In this document: positions 55,192 to 63,726 of the stretch, piece after piece
How the letters are laid out: each line of letters starts with the position of its first letter
Numbering within the stretch: the first letter of the stretch is position 1
Source: an uncultured Sulfitobacter sp.
GTDB taxonomy: Bacteria; Pseudomonadota; Alphaproteobacteria; Rhodobacterales; Rhodobacteraceae
Reading direction: 5' to 3'
DNA: 64,000 nt
Assembly (NCBI GenBank): GCA_937138475.1
Contig: CAKZPD010000037.1
Span: forward strand, 79,606-143,605
Made by a program: the position numbers and the translations under genes
The notes under the pieces: model-generated
Told to the model about the DNA's origin: nothing
Seen by the model: only the letters and a program-made list of their open reading frames with translations
Databases searched by the model: none

Positions 55192-55788
55192 ATGAGCAGC
55201 GATATCTTCACCGCCCTGGTGATCTTTGCCTTTGTCAGCTCGGTCACGCCGGGACCGAACAACCTGATGCTGATGGCCTCGGGGGCGAATTTTGGCGTGT
55301 GGCGCACCGTTCCGCATATGCTGGGCATTTCCTGCGGATTTGGCCTGATGGTGCTGTTGGTCGGGGTTGGGCTGATCCGGGTTTTTGATACCTTTCCGCT
55401 GGTCTATACCGTTCTGAAAATTCTTTCGCTGGGCTATTTGCTTTTCTTGGCGTGGAAAATCGCACAGGCGCAACCGCTGGGACAGGGCCGCGGTGCGGCA
55501 CGGCCGATGACATTCTTGCAAGCGGCCAGTTTTCAGTGGGTCAACCCCAAAGCCTGGAGCATGGCGCTGACCGCGATCAGCCTTTATGCGCCCGATGCAA
55601 GCCTGCGGGCCTTTGCGCTTGTTGCTGCTGTTTTCGTGGTGGTGAACCTGCCATCGGTGATGCTTTGGGCGATGATGGGCCGGCAGCTGGCGCGGCTCCT
55701 ACAGGCCCCCAAGCGCCTGCGGGTGTTCAACTGGGGGATGGCCGCTCTCTTGATTGCGTCGACGCTTCCGGCGATATTGCCCGGCTAA
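55192..55788 (+). CDS. LysE/RhtB family exporter
   Basis: 198 residues from ATG 55192. Six hydrophobic segments. The N-terminal signature [20 protein letters not shown] is that of LysE/RhtB translocators, and [13 protein letters not shown] is the conserved second half motif. It likely exports amino acids or derivatives by proton exchange. It lies 49 bases after mcl1 on the same strand. An upstream ATG at 55174 adds six residues. The substrate is unknown. Confidence 0.92.
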   Translation: MSSDIFTALVIFAFVSSVTPGPNNLMLMASGANFGVWRTVPHMLGISCGFGLMVLLVGVGLIRVFDTFPLVYTVLKILSLGYLLFLAWKIAQAQPLGQGRGAARPMTFLQAASFQWVNPKAWSMALTAISLYAPDASLRAFALVAAVFVVVNLPSVMLWAMMGRQLARLLQAPKRLRVFNWGMAALLIASTLPAILPG

Positions 55789-55856
55789 GGCATCACCCAA
55801 AGCGTTGCAATGCGCCCAAGAGAACGTCATATACCCCCAGAACAGCGGAGCGCCCT

Positions 55857-56819
55857 ATGACACACTACATGGATTTCGAACGACCTCTGGCCGAGATTGA
55901 AGGCAAGGCAGAAGAACTGCGCGCCCTTGCCCGCACCAATGAGGACATGGACGTGAGCGCCGAGGCGGCCGCCCTGGACAGCAAAGCCGCCAGCCTGCTG
56001 ACCGAGCTGTATAAATCGCTGACGCCGTGGCGAAAATGCCAAGTGGCGCGGCACCCTGAAAGACCGCATTGCCGCGACTATATAGAGGCGCTGTTCACCG
56101 ATTTCGTGCCCCTGGCCGGTGACCGTAATTTTGCCGATGATCATGCGGTCATGGGCGGTTTGGCCCGGTTCAACGATCAACCCGTGGTGGTGATCGGCCA
56201 CGAAAAGGGCAGTGACACAAAATCGCGCATTGATCGCAATTTCGGCATGGCCCGCCCGGAAGGGTATCGCAAGGCGGTGCGGCTGATGGATTTGGCCGGG
56301 CGGTTTGGCCTGCCGGTGATCACATTGGTTGACACGCCGGGGGCCTATCCCGGCAAGGGCGCAGAAGAGCGCGGTCAATCCGAGGCGATTGCCCGTTCGA
56401 CCGAGAAATGCCTTCAGATCGGTGTGCCGCTGGTGTCGGTGATCATTGGTGAAGGCGGCTCTGGGGGCGCGGTTGCCTTTGCCACCGCCAACCGGGTCGC
56501 AATGCTTGAGCATTCGGTCTATTCGGTGATCACCCCAGAGGGCTGTGCCGCCATCCTGTGGAAAGACGCGGAAAAGATGCGCGAAGCCGCCGAAGCCATG
56601 CGCCTTACGGCCCAGGATCTGCGCAAGCTGGGCGTGACCGATATGACCATCCCCGAGCCGCTGGGCGGCGCCCATCGCCACCCGCAGGAGACCATCAAGG
56701 CCGTGGGCGCAGCGATTGCCGATATGCTGAAAGAGCTGTCGGGCAAGAAACCCAAGGCCTTGATCGACGATCGCCGCCGCAAATTCCTGGAGATTGGATC
56801 GAAGGGTATTGCCGCCTGA
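55857..56819 (+). CDS. accA: Acetyl-CoA carboxylase carboxyltransferase subunit alpha
   Basis: 320 residues from ATG 55857 ([20 protein letters not shown]). An N-terminal helical region precedes the crotonase-like carboxyltransferase domain with [40 protein letters not shown] and [12 protein letters not shown]. With AccD it transfers CO2 from biotin to acetyl-CoA in fatty acid synthesis. It follows the LysE-type gene by 68 bases. A repeat copy lies after its stop. Confidence 0.97.
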   Translation: MTHYMDFERPLAEIEGKAEELRALARTNEDMDVSAEAAALDSKAASLLTELYKSLTPWRKCQVARHPERPHCRDYIEALFTDFVPLAGDRNFADDHAVMGGLARFNDQPVVVIGHEKGSDTKSRIDRNFGMARPEGYRKAVRLMDLAGRFGLPVITLVDTPGAYPGKGAEERGQSEAIARSTEKCLQIGVPLVSVIIGEGGSGGAVAFATANRVAMLEHSVYSVITPEGCAAILWKDAEKMREAAEAMRLTAQDLRKLGVTDMTIPEPLGGAHRHPQETIKAVGAAIADMLKELSGKKPKALIDDRRRKFLEIGSKGIAA

Positions 56820-56866
56820 TCATAGCGCGCGCGCCGCGGGCAGCCAAAGGGCAGATCGCGGCGGCG

Positions 56867-56900
56867 GGAGCCTCCGGCGGGGATATTTAAGAACAAAAGA
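56867..56900 (-). repeat. Intergenic 3'-flank repeat, copy F
   Basis: On the minus strand TTCTTTTGTTC leads into AAATATCCCCGCCGGAGG. It lies 15 bases beyond the GntR gene stop in that gene's sense direction, in a convergent gap with accA. Confidence 0.85.
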
Positions 56901-56915
56901 ACCCGGCGGGGCGCC

Positions 56916-57566
56916 TTAGGTGGCCAAGAGGCGCAGCCCCTGGGTGACATCGGTGCGCACGGCAAGACGCAGGCCCGGCTCATCCCCGGCCCGCAAGGCG
57001 GCAATGATCAGCCGATGGTAGTGTGGCGGTTCGGTTCGGCGCAATTTGCCATAGAGCGCCCGCATGGTCGGCCCCATCTGGAGCCAAACCGTTTCGGCCA
57101 TTGCCAGCATCGCCGGGGCCTGCGCCCGCAGGTATAATGTGCGGTGGAATTCAAGGTTGGTGCGGATATAGCCCACGGCGTCGCGGTGGGCCACGGCCTC
57201 GGAGACGGCGGAGTTGATGGTTTGCAGGCGTTCGATCAGCGCCATATGGGCGCGCGGCAGGGCGCGGCTGGCCAGTTCGACCTCGATCAAGGCGCGCAAG
57301 GCGGCCAGCTCTTCGATCCGTTCGGAAGACAGCTCGGGCGTCGAGATACGCCCCGAGGCCGAGAGCGTGAGCGCCCCTTCGGCGACCAGACGGCGCACGG
57401 CCTCGCGGGCGGGGGTCATCGAGACCTCGTAATCTTTGCCGATACCGCGCAGGGTCAACGCGTGGCCCGGCGGCAAATCGCCATACATCACGCGCTGGCG
57501 CAACGAGCGATACACCCGGTCGTGCGCGACCGGCAAGCTGTCGGAGGATTTGGCAGTCGGGGTCAT
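56916..57566 (-). CDS. GntR family transcriptional regulator (FadR/FCD type)
   Basis: 216 residues. An N-terminal winged HTH (YRSLRQRVMYGDLPPGHALT, then TPAREAVRRLVAEGALTLS) is followed by a helical FCD ligand domain. Metal-binding histidines may lie in EFHRTLYLRAQ and PPHYHRLI. Such proteins repress catabolic genes until an organic acid binds. No adjacent catabolic operon points to a target. It converges with accA. Confidence 0.92.
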   Translation of the reverse strand: MTPTAKSSDSLPVAHDRVYRSLRQRVMYGDLPPGHALTLRGIGKDYEVSMTPAREAVRRLVAEGALTLSASGRISTPELSSERIEELAALRALIEVELASRALPRAHMALIERLQTINSAVSEAVAHRDAVGYIRTNLEFHRTLYLRAQAPAMLAMAETVWLQMGPTMRALYGKLRRTEPPHYHRLIIAALRAGDEPGLRLAVRTDVTQGLRLLAT

Positions 57567-57618
57567 GGGGCGTTTGTGATCACGAAAGCAGGTCGCGTCA
57601 AGCCCTGTGGGATGGTGA

Positions 57619-58308
57619 TCAAGGGAAGCGAAAGCGATGCAGATCGCGGCCCGAGTGCTGCAGCCAGCTTCGCGCCGCGCCGTAGTCGCCGAACAGCGTT
57701 TGCACCCTGTGCCAGAAGGCGGGGGAATGGTTCATTTCCGCCAGATGCGCGACCTCGTGCGCCGCGACATAGTTAAGCACCGTCGGCGGGGCCAGGATCA
57801 GCCGCCAGGAAAACATCAGCCGCCCATCGCTGCTGCACGATCCCCAGCGCGAGCGGGTATCGCGCAGGGCAAGCCGGCTGTAGCCCCGCCCCAGCCGTGC
57901 CGCATAAAAATCTGCTGATTCGGTCAACTGGATGCGGGCCTGTTCGCGCAGGTGGGCCCCCAGCCGCACCCCGGCTTGGGCCAGGGGGCCGGGCACCTGG
58001 ACCACGCCGTCTGTCAGGACGATCTTGCGCCCGGCCCCGCTTTGCACCCGATACATCTGCCCACCGATCATCAGCTCTGCGCCGATTTCAACCGGGACAT
58101 CCTGGCCACGGGCCGCCAGATGCTTGCGGATCCATGGTTCTTTTTCTTGAGCAAAAGCCAGCGCTTCGGCTTGCCTGAGGGCCTTGGGCAGGGTCAGCGT
58201 CACCCGCCCATCCAGCTGAGACACCCTAAGGGAAATCCGCCGGGCCGCCGCCGAACGCCGCAAACACAAGGCAATGGGGGGGTCTCCGGGCAGGATCAGA
58301 TCAGACAT
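57619..58308 (-). CDS. YgjP/SprT-like zinc metallopeptidase domain protein
   Basis: 229 residues from ATG 58308. The C-terminal half carries RDTRSRWGSCSSDGRLMFSW, typical of DUF45/YgjP, and the zinc site HEVAHLAEMNHSPAFWHRV (HExxH plus a downstream histidine). The N-terminal half is beta-rich. It is a probable metal-dependent hydrolase with unknown substrate. It is divergent from the TIGR02300 gene. Confidence 0.9.
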   Translation of the reverse strand: MSDLILPGDPPIALCLRRSAAARRISLRVSQLDGRVTLTLPKALRQAEALAFAQEKEPWIRKHLAARGQDVPVEIGAELMIGGQMYRVQSGAGRKIVLTDGVVQVPGPLAQAGVRLGAHLREQARIQLTESADFYAARLGRGYSRLALRDTRSRWGSCSSDGRLMFSWRLILAPPTVLNYVAAHEVAHLAEMNHSPAFWHRVQTLFGDYGAARSWLQHSGRDLHRFRFP

Positions 58309-58419
58309 ATCGGCCTTTTTGCGACGCACAGGACAGGGGAAGCCCTTTACAGCTCGTTCTTCATATGGCAGTTGGCGCCAATCATCTATACGCAACAGCA
58401 TTTGCAAAAGGGGTTTTTC

Positions 58420-58746
58420 ATGCCCAATGAAGAATGGGGAACGAAACGCCTTTGCCCCACCACAGGCAAGCGTTTCTATGACCTGAACAAAGATCCGATC
58501 GTCAGCCCCTATACCGGCGAAACCGTCGAGGTGGACCTGTCGAAATCGCGCATGATCGCCGCCGACGCCGAGGACGCGGTCACAGCCAAGTCCAAAGCCA
58601 TGGCATCCGACGACGACGACACGGTTCTGGACGACGATGATGTTGATCTGGATCTGGGAGACGACATCCTGGATGACGACGATGACGATGACGACAGCGT
58701 GCCTTTGGACGATATCGCAGACGTCGCATCAAACGACGAAGACTGA
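58420..58746 (+). CDS. TIGR02300 family protein with acidic tail
   Basis: 108 residues from ATG 58420. The N-terminus has the conserved WGTKRLCPTTGKRFYDLNKD and PIVSPYTGE. The second half is extremely acidic, with long runs of aspartate at about 65-95. The family is alphaproteobacterial and its function is unknown. The acidic tail could bind basic protein partners or metal ions. It lies just before tRNA-Ala. Confidence 0.9.
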   Translation: MPNEEWGTKRLCPTTGKRFYDLNKDPIVSPYTGETVEVDLSKSRMIAADAEDAVTAKSKAMASDDDDTVLDDDDVDLDLGDDILDDDDDDDDSVPLDDIADVASNDED

Positions 58747-58861
58747 TCAAGAAATTTCGGCGGGATGATGCGGTTTTCCCCTTGATCCCGCCCGCAGTTG
58801 CGCATATCCACCGCGCATCGGATTTTACGATCTGACCCACCGAAGGCAACGCCTTCACCTT

Positions 58862-58937
58862 GGGGCCTTAGCTCAGCTGGGAGAGCGCCTGCATGGCATG
58901 CAGGAGGTCAGCGGTTCGATCCCGCTAGGCTCCACCA
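58862..58937 (+). tRNA. tRNA-Ala (anticodon GGC)
   Basis: A 76-nt cloverleaf with encoded CCA. Acceptor GGGGCCT pairs with AGGCTCC (one G-T), the D-arm is TAGCTCAGCTGGGAGAGC, the anticodon stem-loop is CCTGCATGGCATGCAGG, and the T-loop is GGTTCGATCCC. It marks the left boundary of the accessory stretch. Confidence 0.96.
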
Positions 58938-59094
58938 TTACCACTTTGGGGATGAACATCCACAGCCGCCTTGATCGGAAATGTGGTTTAATAAATTCAC
59001 TTCCCTGCTAAATCAGCAAATGTCAGTTGGCGTGTCATCTCCCCGTTTTTATCGGGTAAGACCATAAAACTCACGCTGTTTTCAGTTACAAGGC

Positions 59095-59307
59095 GGATAT
59101 GATGCCGCCGATGCCCATGGCGACCGCACGGTCGGGGTTTGCACCTCGGGCGGTTTTGGCCATGCAACCGGCAAAAGCCTTGCCTTTGCCTATGTCGAAC
59201 CCGGCGTGACCCAAGGTTTGGAGGTGCTGATCCTTGGCGAACGCGTGCCGATGACTCTTTTGGACGCGCCTGCCTGGGATCCAGACAATTCACGGCAAAA
59301 GGCATAG
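59095..59307 (+). pseudogene. C-terminal remnant of a GcvT-like dehydrogenase/aminomethyltransferase
   Basis: Seventy codons in one frame ending TAG: GYDAADAHGDRTVGVCTSGG, then FGHATGKSLAFAYVEPG and LEVLILGERVPMTLLDAP. This matches the C-terminal barrel of the GcvT domain in dimethylglycine or sarcosine dehydrogenases. There is no start codon or upstream domain; a stop lies nine codons earlier in frame. The rest of the 58938-59342 gap has no gene. The 158 bases before the remnant are AT-rich compared with the surroundings. Confidence 0.75.
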
Positions 59308-59342
59308 CGCGCCAAAGGGACGCCCCAAAGGTCAAGCCTCGG

Positions 59343-60101
59343 CTAAAGCCCCGTCAGGGCGGTCTCTATCCGCGTTACGGCCACCTGAAGAAGCGGCAAC
59401 AGCGCCGCACAGCGTTCATTGGTCAGATCATTTTGCGGAAGGGCGATTGCGACGGCGCCGGCCGGGTCTGCACCGTCTTGGAAAAACGGCATAGCAAGGC
59501 TTGATACGTCCGCTTCAAATGTGTTGCGGGTCTGGGAATACCCTTGCCGCTTGAAAGTCGCCGCCATGTGCCGAAGCTGAGATTTCGACGTTATCGTTGC
59601 CTCGGTCACTTTGCGTCGGGGCAGTTCCAGAATGACCTTTGCCGTTTCGTCGCTGCAAAATGCAAGAAACGCCAACCCGGATGCCGTCGCATGATAATGC
59701 AGCAGCTCCGAAGGGTCGATATTCACCACATGGCCCCGGTTTGGCAGGCGATGCGCGATCGTCGTCATGCCCTGCGCACCGGGGATGCTGACATGCACCG
59801 TCTCACCAGATTGTGCCATCAACCAGTCTGCGACTTCTTGGGCGACACGGGCAACCGGAACAGTCGCCTCGCGGATACGCGCCAGCCTGAGAAACCCGTT
59901 GCCAAGCCGATACTTGCGCGTGTCCGACACCTGTTCAATAAATCCATGGGTCGACAACGCAACAAGCAGGCGGCGGGTTGCCGCCTTGTCCAGCCCCGCC
60001 ATTCTTGACAGCTCGCTCAATCCCAGTTCGGTGTTCTCAAAAGAAAATTGGTTCAGAACAGCAAGCGCCTTGTCGACGGTTTTCATGTGTGGCCCATCCA
60101 T
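59343..60101 (-). CDS. IclR family transcriptional regulator
   Basis: 252 residues from ATG 60101, or 247 from ATG 60086. N-terminal winged HTH (LGLSELSRMAGLDKAATRRL, then LSTHGFIEQ) and a C-terminal IclR effector domain with TASGLAFLAF and RNTFEADVSSLAMPFF. It probably controls the adjacent Tm-1-like and aminotransferase genes on the same strand, or the decayed transporter. The ligand is unknown. Confidence 0.9.
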   Translation of the reverse strand: MDGPHMKTVDKALAVLNQFSFENTELGLSELSRMAGLDKAATRRLLVALSTHGFIEQVSDTRKYRLGNGFLRLARIREATVPVARVAQEVADWLMAQSGETVHVSIPGAQGMTTIAHRLPNRGHVVNIDPSELLHYHATASGLAFLAFCSDETAKVILELPRRKVTEATITSKSQLRHMAATFKRQGYSQTRNTFEADVSSLAMPFFQDGADPAGAVAIALPQNDLTNERCAALLPLLQVAVTRIETALTGL

Positions 60102-60261
60102 TCAAAGATAAATTTACCATAACATACGCACCAACGTTGTCTATATTGAACCACCGACCATCCCGCGCAAGACTGGCAGCCTGACCCGAAAGGTGTTCAA
60201 ATAATGCCCGCGAGCGGGGAAGCAAGCCCTGAGGATTGCGGCTCATGGGAGGCTGGCCAGG

Positions 60262-61503
60262 TCAAATTTGGGTGGTCTTTACCGTTCCGTCGGCAACCCA
60301 ACCATCAAAGATGTCCAGAACGGCATCTGCAAAGGCCTGATCATTGATATGGCAATCCAGCTCGGTCAATTGGATGGGATCAGTCATTTGCGCGCGCATC
60401 TCGTCGCAAAACTCGGCGAAGGCGGCCGGGTCATGGGCCTCTTGGCCTTGACGGTCCCATTCTTCAATCCCGTGAAGGGGCAGGATCACATGCGCCGGGG
60501 CGCTTGACGTTTTCAATCGTTTGGCCATTTCCCGCGCGGTTTCGCGCCGCTCGGCCCCATTCAGACCCGAAGATTTGATCAACCGGTTGTGCGCATGAAA
60601 CGGGCGGTCTTGATATTGCGCCGGGATGCTCTGCCAACCGGCAAAGTCGATCAAATCCAGGCACCCTGGCGCCACGATCTGCGGGATCCCAGCCATGCCC
60701 GCATTCAACATTCGATCGGCGCCGGCGTTCACCACCGACCCGGCCAACAGGTTCCCCAATTCGGGCAGCGCGAAATCCATCACACAGGCAAAGCCACCGT
60801 CGCGGGCGATGCGCTCATAGGCCATGCCGCCCATGCCAGTGGCGTGAAAAATAGCAACCTCAAAGCCGCGGCTTTCCAGCTCTGGTTTGAGGCGTTTCAT
60901 ATACCTGAGGCAGGACGACCCAAGCGATGTCATGCCAATCATCGGGCGCTGGTCTTTCGGGGGTTCAACCGCGCGGGCAGCCCCCAAAACCGCCCCGGCC
61001 GCTTGGCTAAGCGAGGATTTGCAAACCGAATTCAGCCCATAAAGCCCGCCAGCCCAAAGGATCATCTGGATATCTGCGGACAATCGCTGTGGTTCGATCA
61101 ACGGCGAAAAGGACACGGTTGAAACAACGTATTTCGGCACGCCCAAAGGCAAGGCCTGACAGATATCCAACGCCGCATCCGTGCCCATCGTGCCACCCAG
61201 AATAACGACCCCATCGAACTTGCCTTGTGCAAACAAATCGCGCGCCAATGCGCTGGCCCCGGCGGCCATGATCTGCATCGCGGTGTTTTCATCGCCGCTG
61301 TCGATGACCGCCTGAATTGTGCTTGCCGCTGCGGCGGCGACATCATGTTTGGAATAATCGGCGGGCGTGGCTGGGTCGCCCAAGACCGAAATATCCATAC
61401 TCAGGGCACCGCCCCCCATGGCCCGGATCCGCTGCACCATGTAATCAAGTTCGTCGTTCTTGGTGTCATATGTGCCAACCACCAGGATCGTTTTGTCAGC
61501 CAC
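60262..61503 (-). CDS. Tm-1-like ATP-binding domain protein (UPF0261)
   Basis: 413 residues from GTG 61503, six bases after GGGAGG; the GTG at 61509 is too close to the Shine-Dalgarno. The N-terminal domain starts KTILVVGTYDTKNDELDYMV with VVILGGTMGTDAALDICQAL. The C-terminal part contains MIGMTSLGSSCLRYMKRLKP and VAPGCLDLIDFAGWQ. The Tm-1/UPF0261 family binds ATP, and bacterial members occur in catabolic clusters, but the reaction is not settled. It is 73 bases after the aminotransferase. Confidence 0.9.
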   Translation of the reverse strand: MADKTILVVGTYDTKNDELDYMVQRIRAMGGGALSMDISVLGDPATPADYSKHDVAAAAASTIQAVIDSGDENTAMQIMAAGASALARDLFAQGKFDGVVILGGTMGTDAALDICQALPLGVPKYVVSTVSFSPLIEPQRLSADIQMILWAGGLYGLNSVCKSSLSQAAGAVLGAARAVEPPKDQRPMIGMTSLGSSCLRYMKRLKPELESRGFEVAIFHATGMGGMAYERIARDGGFACVMDFALPELGNLLAGSVVNAGADRMLNAGMAGIPQIVAPGCLDLIDFAGWQSIPAQYQDRPFHAHNRLIKSSGLNGAERRETAREMAKRLKTSSAPAHVILPLHGIEEWDRQGQEAHDPAAFAEFCDEMRAQMTDPIQLTELDCHINDQAFADAVLDIFDGWVADGTVKTTQI

Positions 61504-61575
61504 GTTCACCCTCCCTGTTTTGCCCGCAAAGCCGGACGATCACGCTCAGCGGCTTTGCGAATGGCGACCTTTACC

Positions 61576-62928
61576 TCATGCCGCCGACAGACCCGCGTCA
61601 AGCGCCTGAACGATTTTCTGCGCGTCATCGGTGGTCAGCACCAGCGGTGGGGACAGGATAATATTTGGGCCAGACACGCGCACCATCACCCCACTGTCAT
61701 ATGTCGCGTCGAAAATGCGCTTGATACTTGCGGCGCCAAGCGGGGTTTTGGTGCTGCGATCGCTGACCAGCTCAAGCGCGCACATCAGCCCGTGACCGCC
61801 GCGCACATCACCAACGACGCTGTGCCTGTCTTGCAAAGCCTGCAACCCCTGATACAGCTCTGCGCCGCGTGCTGCGGCATTGGCCGGAATGTCTTGGGCC
61901 AGCGTTTCTTTCAAACAGGCAACGGCGGCGGCAGCCCCGACCGGGTGGCCCGAATAGGTATACCCAGATGCAATCCCGCCCTTGCCGCTTGTGTCGTTCT
62001 CAAAAACTTCGGCAATATGGGCGGCAATCATGACCGCGCCAAACGGGAAATACCCGTTGGTGATCGCCTTGGCCGTTGCCATCAAATCGGGTTTGACACC
62101 CCAATGCCGTGACCCCGTCCAGCTGCCGGTGCGGCCAAAAGCGGTAATCACCTCGTCTGCGATCAACAATATGCCGTTGCGGTCGCAGATCTCGCGGACA
62201 CCGGGCATAAAGCTGGGATGAGGTGGAATAACACCGCCCGCCCCCAATATCGGCTCCATCACAAAGGCGGCAATGGTTTCGGCGCCCTGAAAGGCGATCT
62301 CATCTTCAAGCGCGCTCAGGCACAGCTGCGCCAGCGCTTCGGGATCGGTTTCATTGAACGGGTTCCGATACGTGTACGGTGCCGGAATATGATAACAACC
62401 GGGCATCAGCGGCTCATACTGCGTGCGGAAATTGGCGTTGCCATTCACCGATGCACCACCGGTATGCGTGCCGTGATATCCTTTTTTCAAGCTCAGATAC
62501 TTGATCCGTCCGGGGGCCCCGCGCAACTTGTGATATTGGCGCGCCAAGCGCAGAGCGATCTCGATGCTGTCGGACCCGCCCGAGGTAAAAAAGGCACGGC
62601 TTAGCCCATCGGGGGCAAAAAACTCCCGCAGCATAAAGCTGAGCTCGATCACCTGATCGTTGCTGGTCCCGCGAAAAGTGGAATAATAAGGCAGCTGCTC
62701 AAGCTGTGCTGCAATCGCATCTTTGACCGGCTGACAAGAATAGCCCAAGTTTACATTCCACAGCCCGCCAACGGCGTCGATTGTTTCCTTGCCATCCACA
62801 TCGGTAATACGCACACCGCGCCCACCGGTGATGATCTGCGGCGGGTTGGCAAGGCTTTCAGCCGGATGCGCCATCGGGTGCCACATGTGGCGGGCGTTGT
62901 TTTCTTTCAGAAAATTACTGTCTTTCAT
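61576..62928 (-). CDS. Class III PLP-dependent aminotransferase
   Basis: 450 residues. The omega-transaminase layout shows MWHPMAHPAESLANPPQIIT at the start, FFTSGGSDSIEIALRLARQY, KKGYHGTHTGGASVNG, and the PLP lysine K287 in DLMATAKAITNGYFPFGAVM. GYTYSGHPVGAAAA is a further signature. It transfers an amino group from an omega-amino acid or amine, usually to pyruvate. The amino donor (taurine, beta-alanine, polyamine or other) cannot be told. It is first in the operon with Tm-1 and IclR and divergent from the broken transporter. Confidence 0.9.
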   Translation of the reverse strand: MKDSNFLKENNARHMWHPMAHPAESLANPPQIITGGRGVRITDVDGKETIDAVGGLWNVNLGYSCQPVKDAIAAQLEQLPYYSTFRGTSNDQVIELSFMLREFFAPDGLSRAFFTSGGSDSIEIALRLARQYHKLRGAPGRIKYLSLKKGYHGTHTGGASVNGNANFRTQYEPLMPGCYHIPAPYTYRNPFNETDPEALAQLCLSALEDEIAFQGAETIAAFVMEPILGAGGVIPPHPSFMPGVREICDRNGILLIADEVITAFGRTGSWTGSRHWGVKPDLMATAKAITNGYFPFGAVMIAAHIAEVFENDTSGKGGIASGYTYSGHPVGAAAAVACLKETLAQDIPANAAARGAELYQGLQALQDRHSVVGDVRGGHGLMCALELVSDRSTKTPLGAASIKRIFDATYDSGVMVRVSGPNIILSPPLVLTTDDAQKIVQALDAGLSAA

Positions 62929-63158
62929 GTTTTTATCCTTTCACTGGGCCGACGGCCGCGCCATCCACACCGTTGTGCTGCGGGCCACTTTGGCGCCTTC
63001 CCCCCCGGAATGACGCAAAATGTTCAGTATTCACAGATGCTTGCATGGCTGCCCTGCGTGCGTTTGCGTGTGCATGGTCTGCACCTGAAAAATTCCCGGC
63101 CTATCGGTTCGCCGCATTGTTGACAGATGATTATTTGTAGATCAACACATTTTAAACC

Positions 63159-63181
63159 ATCGGTGCTAATAACGCACCGAT
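63159..63181. promoter_or_regulatory. Inverted repeat before the broken tct locus
   Basis: ATCGGTGC-taataac-GCACCGAT is a perfect 8-bp inverted repeat, 16 bases before the tctC remnant ATG and just before GGGAG. It could be an operator or a leader hairpin. The 268-base gap from 62929 holds no gene. TTGACA at 63120-63125 could be a -35 box. Confidence 0.5.
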
Positions 63182-63196
63182 AGCCGGGAGACAGAG

Positions 63197-63726
63197 ATGA
63201 AAAAGATTTTGATTGCCGGCGCTTTGGCGCTTGCGACTGCTGTGCCATGTGCAACCTTGGCGGAATATCCGGAAAAACCGGTAGAGTTTATCGTTCCGTG
63301 CCCCCCGGCGACGCCGAAGATGTTCTGACACGCATGATTGCCGAAGACTTTCAAACCAAACACGGCGTGCCCGCCCTGTTTTCAATCCGACAAGGGTGCA
63401 AAGGACGGGGGCAGGAAATTGGCTTTTGGTTGCGATCGGTCGAATTCGCCGGCTGGTTCATGCTATATGTTGTCGCGGTGCCACAGCTTGGCTATCTTCC
63501 GACCACGATCTTGCTGGCCGTCGCGCTGTCGGCCCGGCTGGGGTATCGGGGGGCCAAGTATTTAGGAAGCGCGGCCCTGTTCGGCGCCATCGTCGTCGTT
63601 ATCTTCAAGTCGCTGCTACAGGTAAAAGTGCCCGGCGCCGCCTATGAGCTGCTGCCAGCAACGTTGCGATCCGTCTTTTTGACCTATTTCCAAGCACCCC
63701 AATGGAAACCTTCTTTTCGGGCATAA
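63197..63726 (+). pseudogene. Frameshifted tctC start fused to the C-terminal part of tctB
   Basis: A TctC signal peptide (MKKILIAGALALATAVPCAT) and YPEKPVEFIVPC are followed by a stop at about 63326. The expected continuation, PPGDAEDVLTRMIAEDFQTK, is in another frame, consistent with a one-base loss near 63300. That frame then runs straight into TctB-like membrane segments (AGWFMLYVVAVPQLGYLPTT, then IVVVIFKSLLQVKVPGAAYE) and stops at 63726. Most of tctC and the start of tctB are thus missing. It was a tricarboxylate-type transporter. Confidence 0.8.

Noticed and set aside
63247..63726. Calling the 159-codon frame as an intact protein
   Set aside because: Its start is out of frame with the TctC signal peptide, and the translation joins parts of two different subunits. 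It is better described as a pseudogene.
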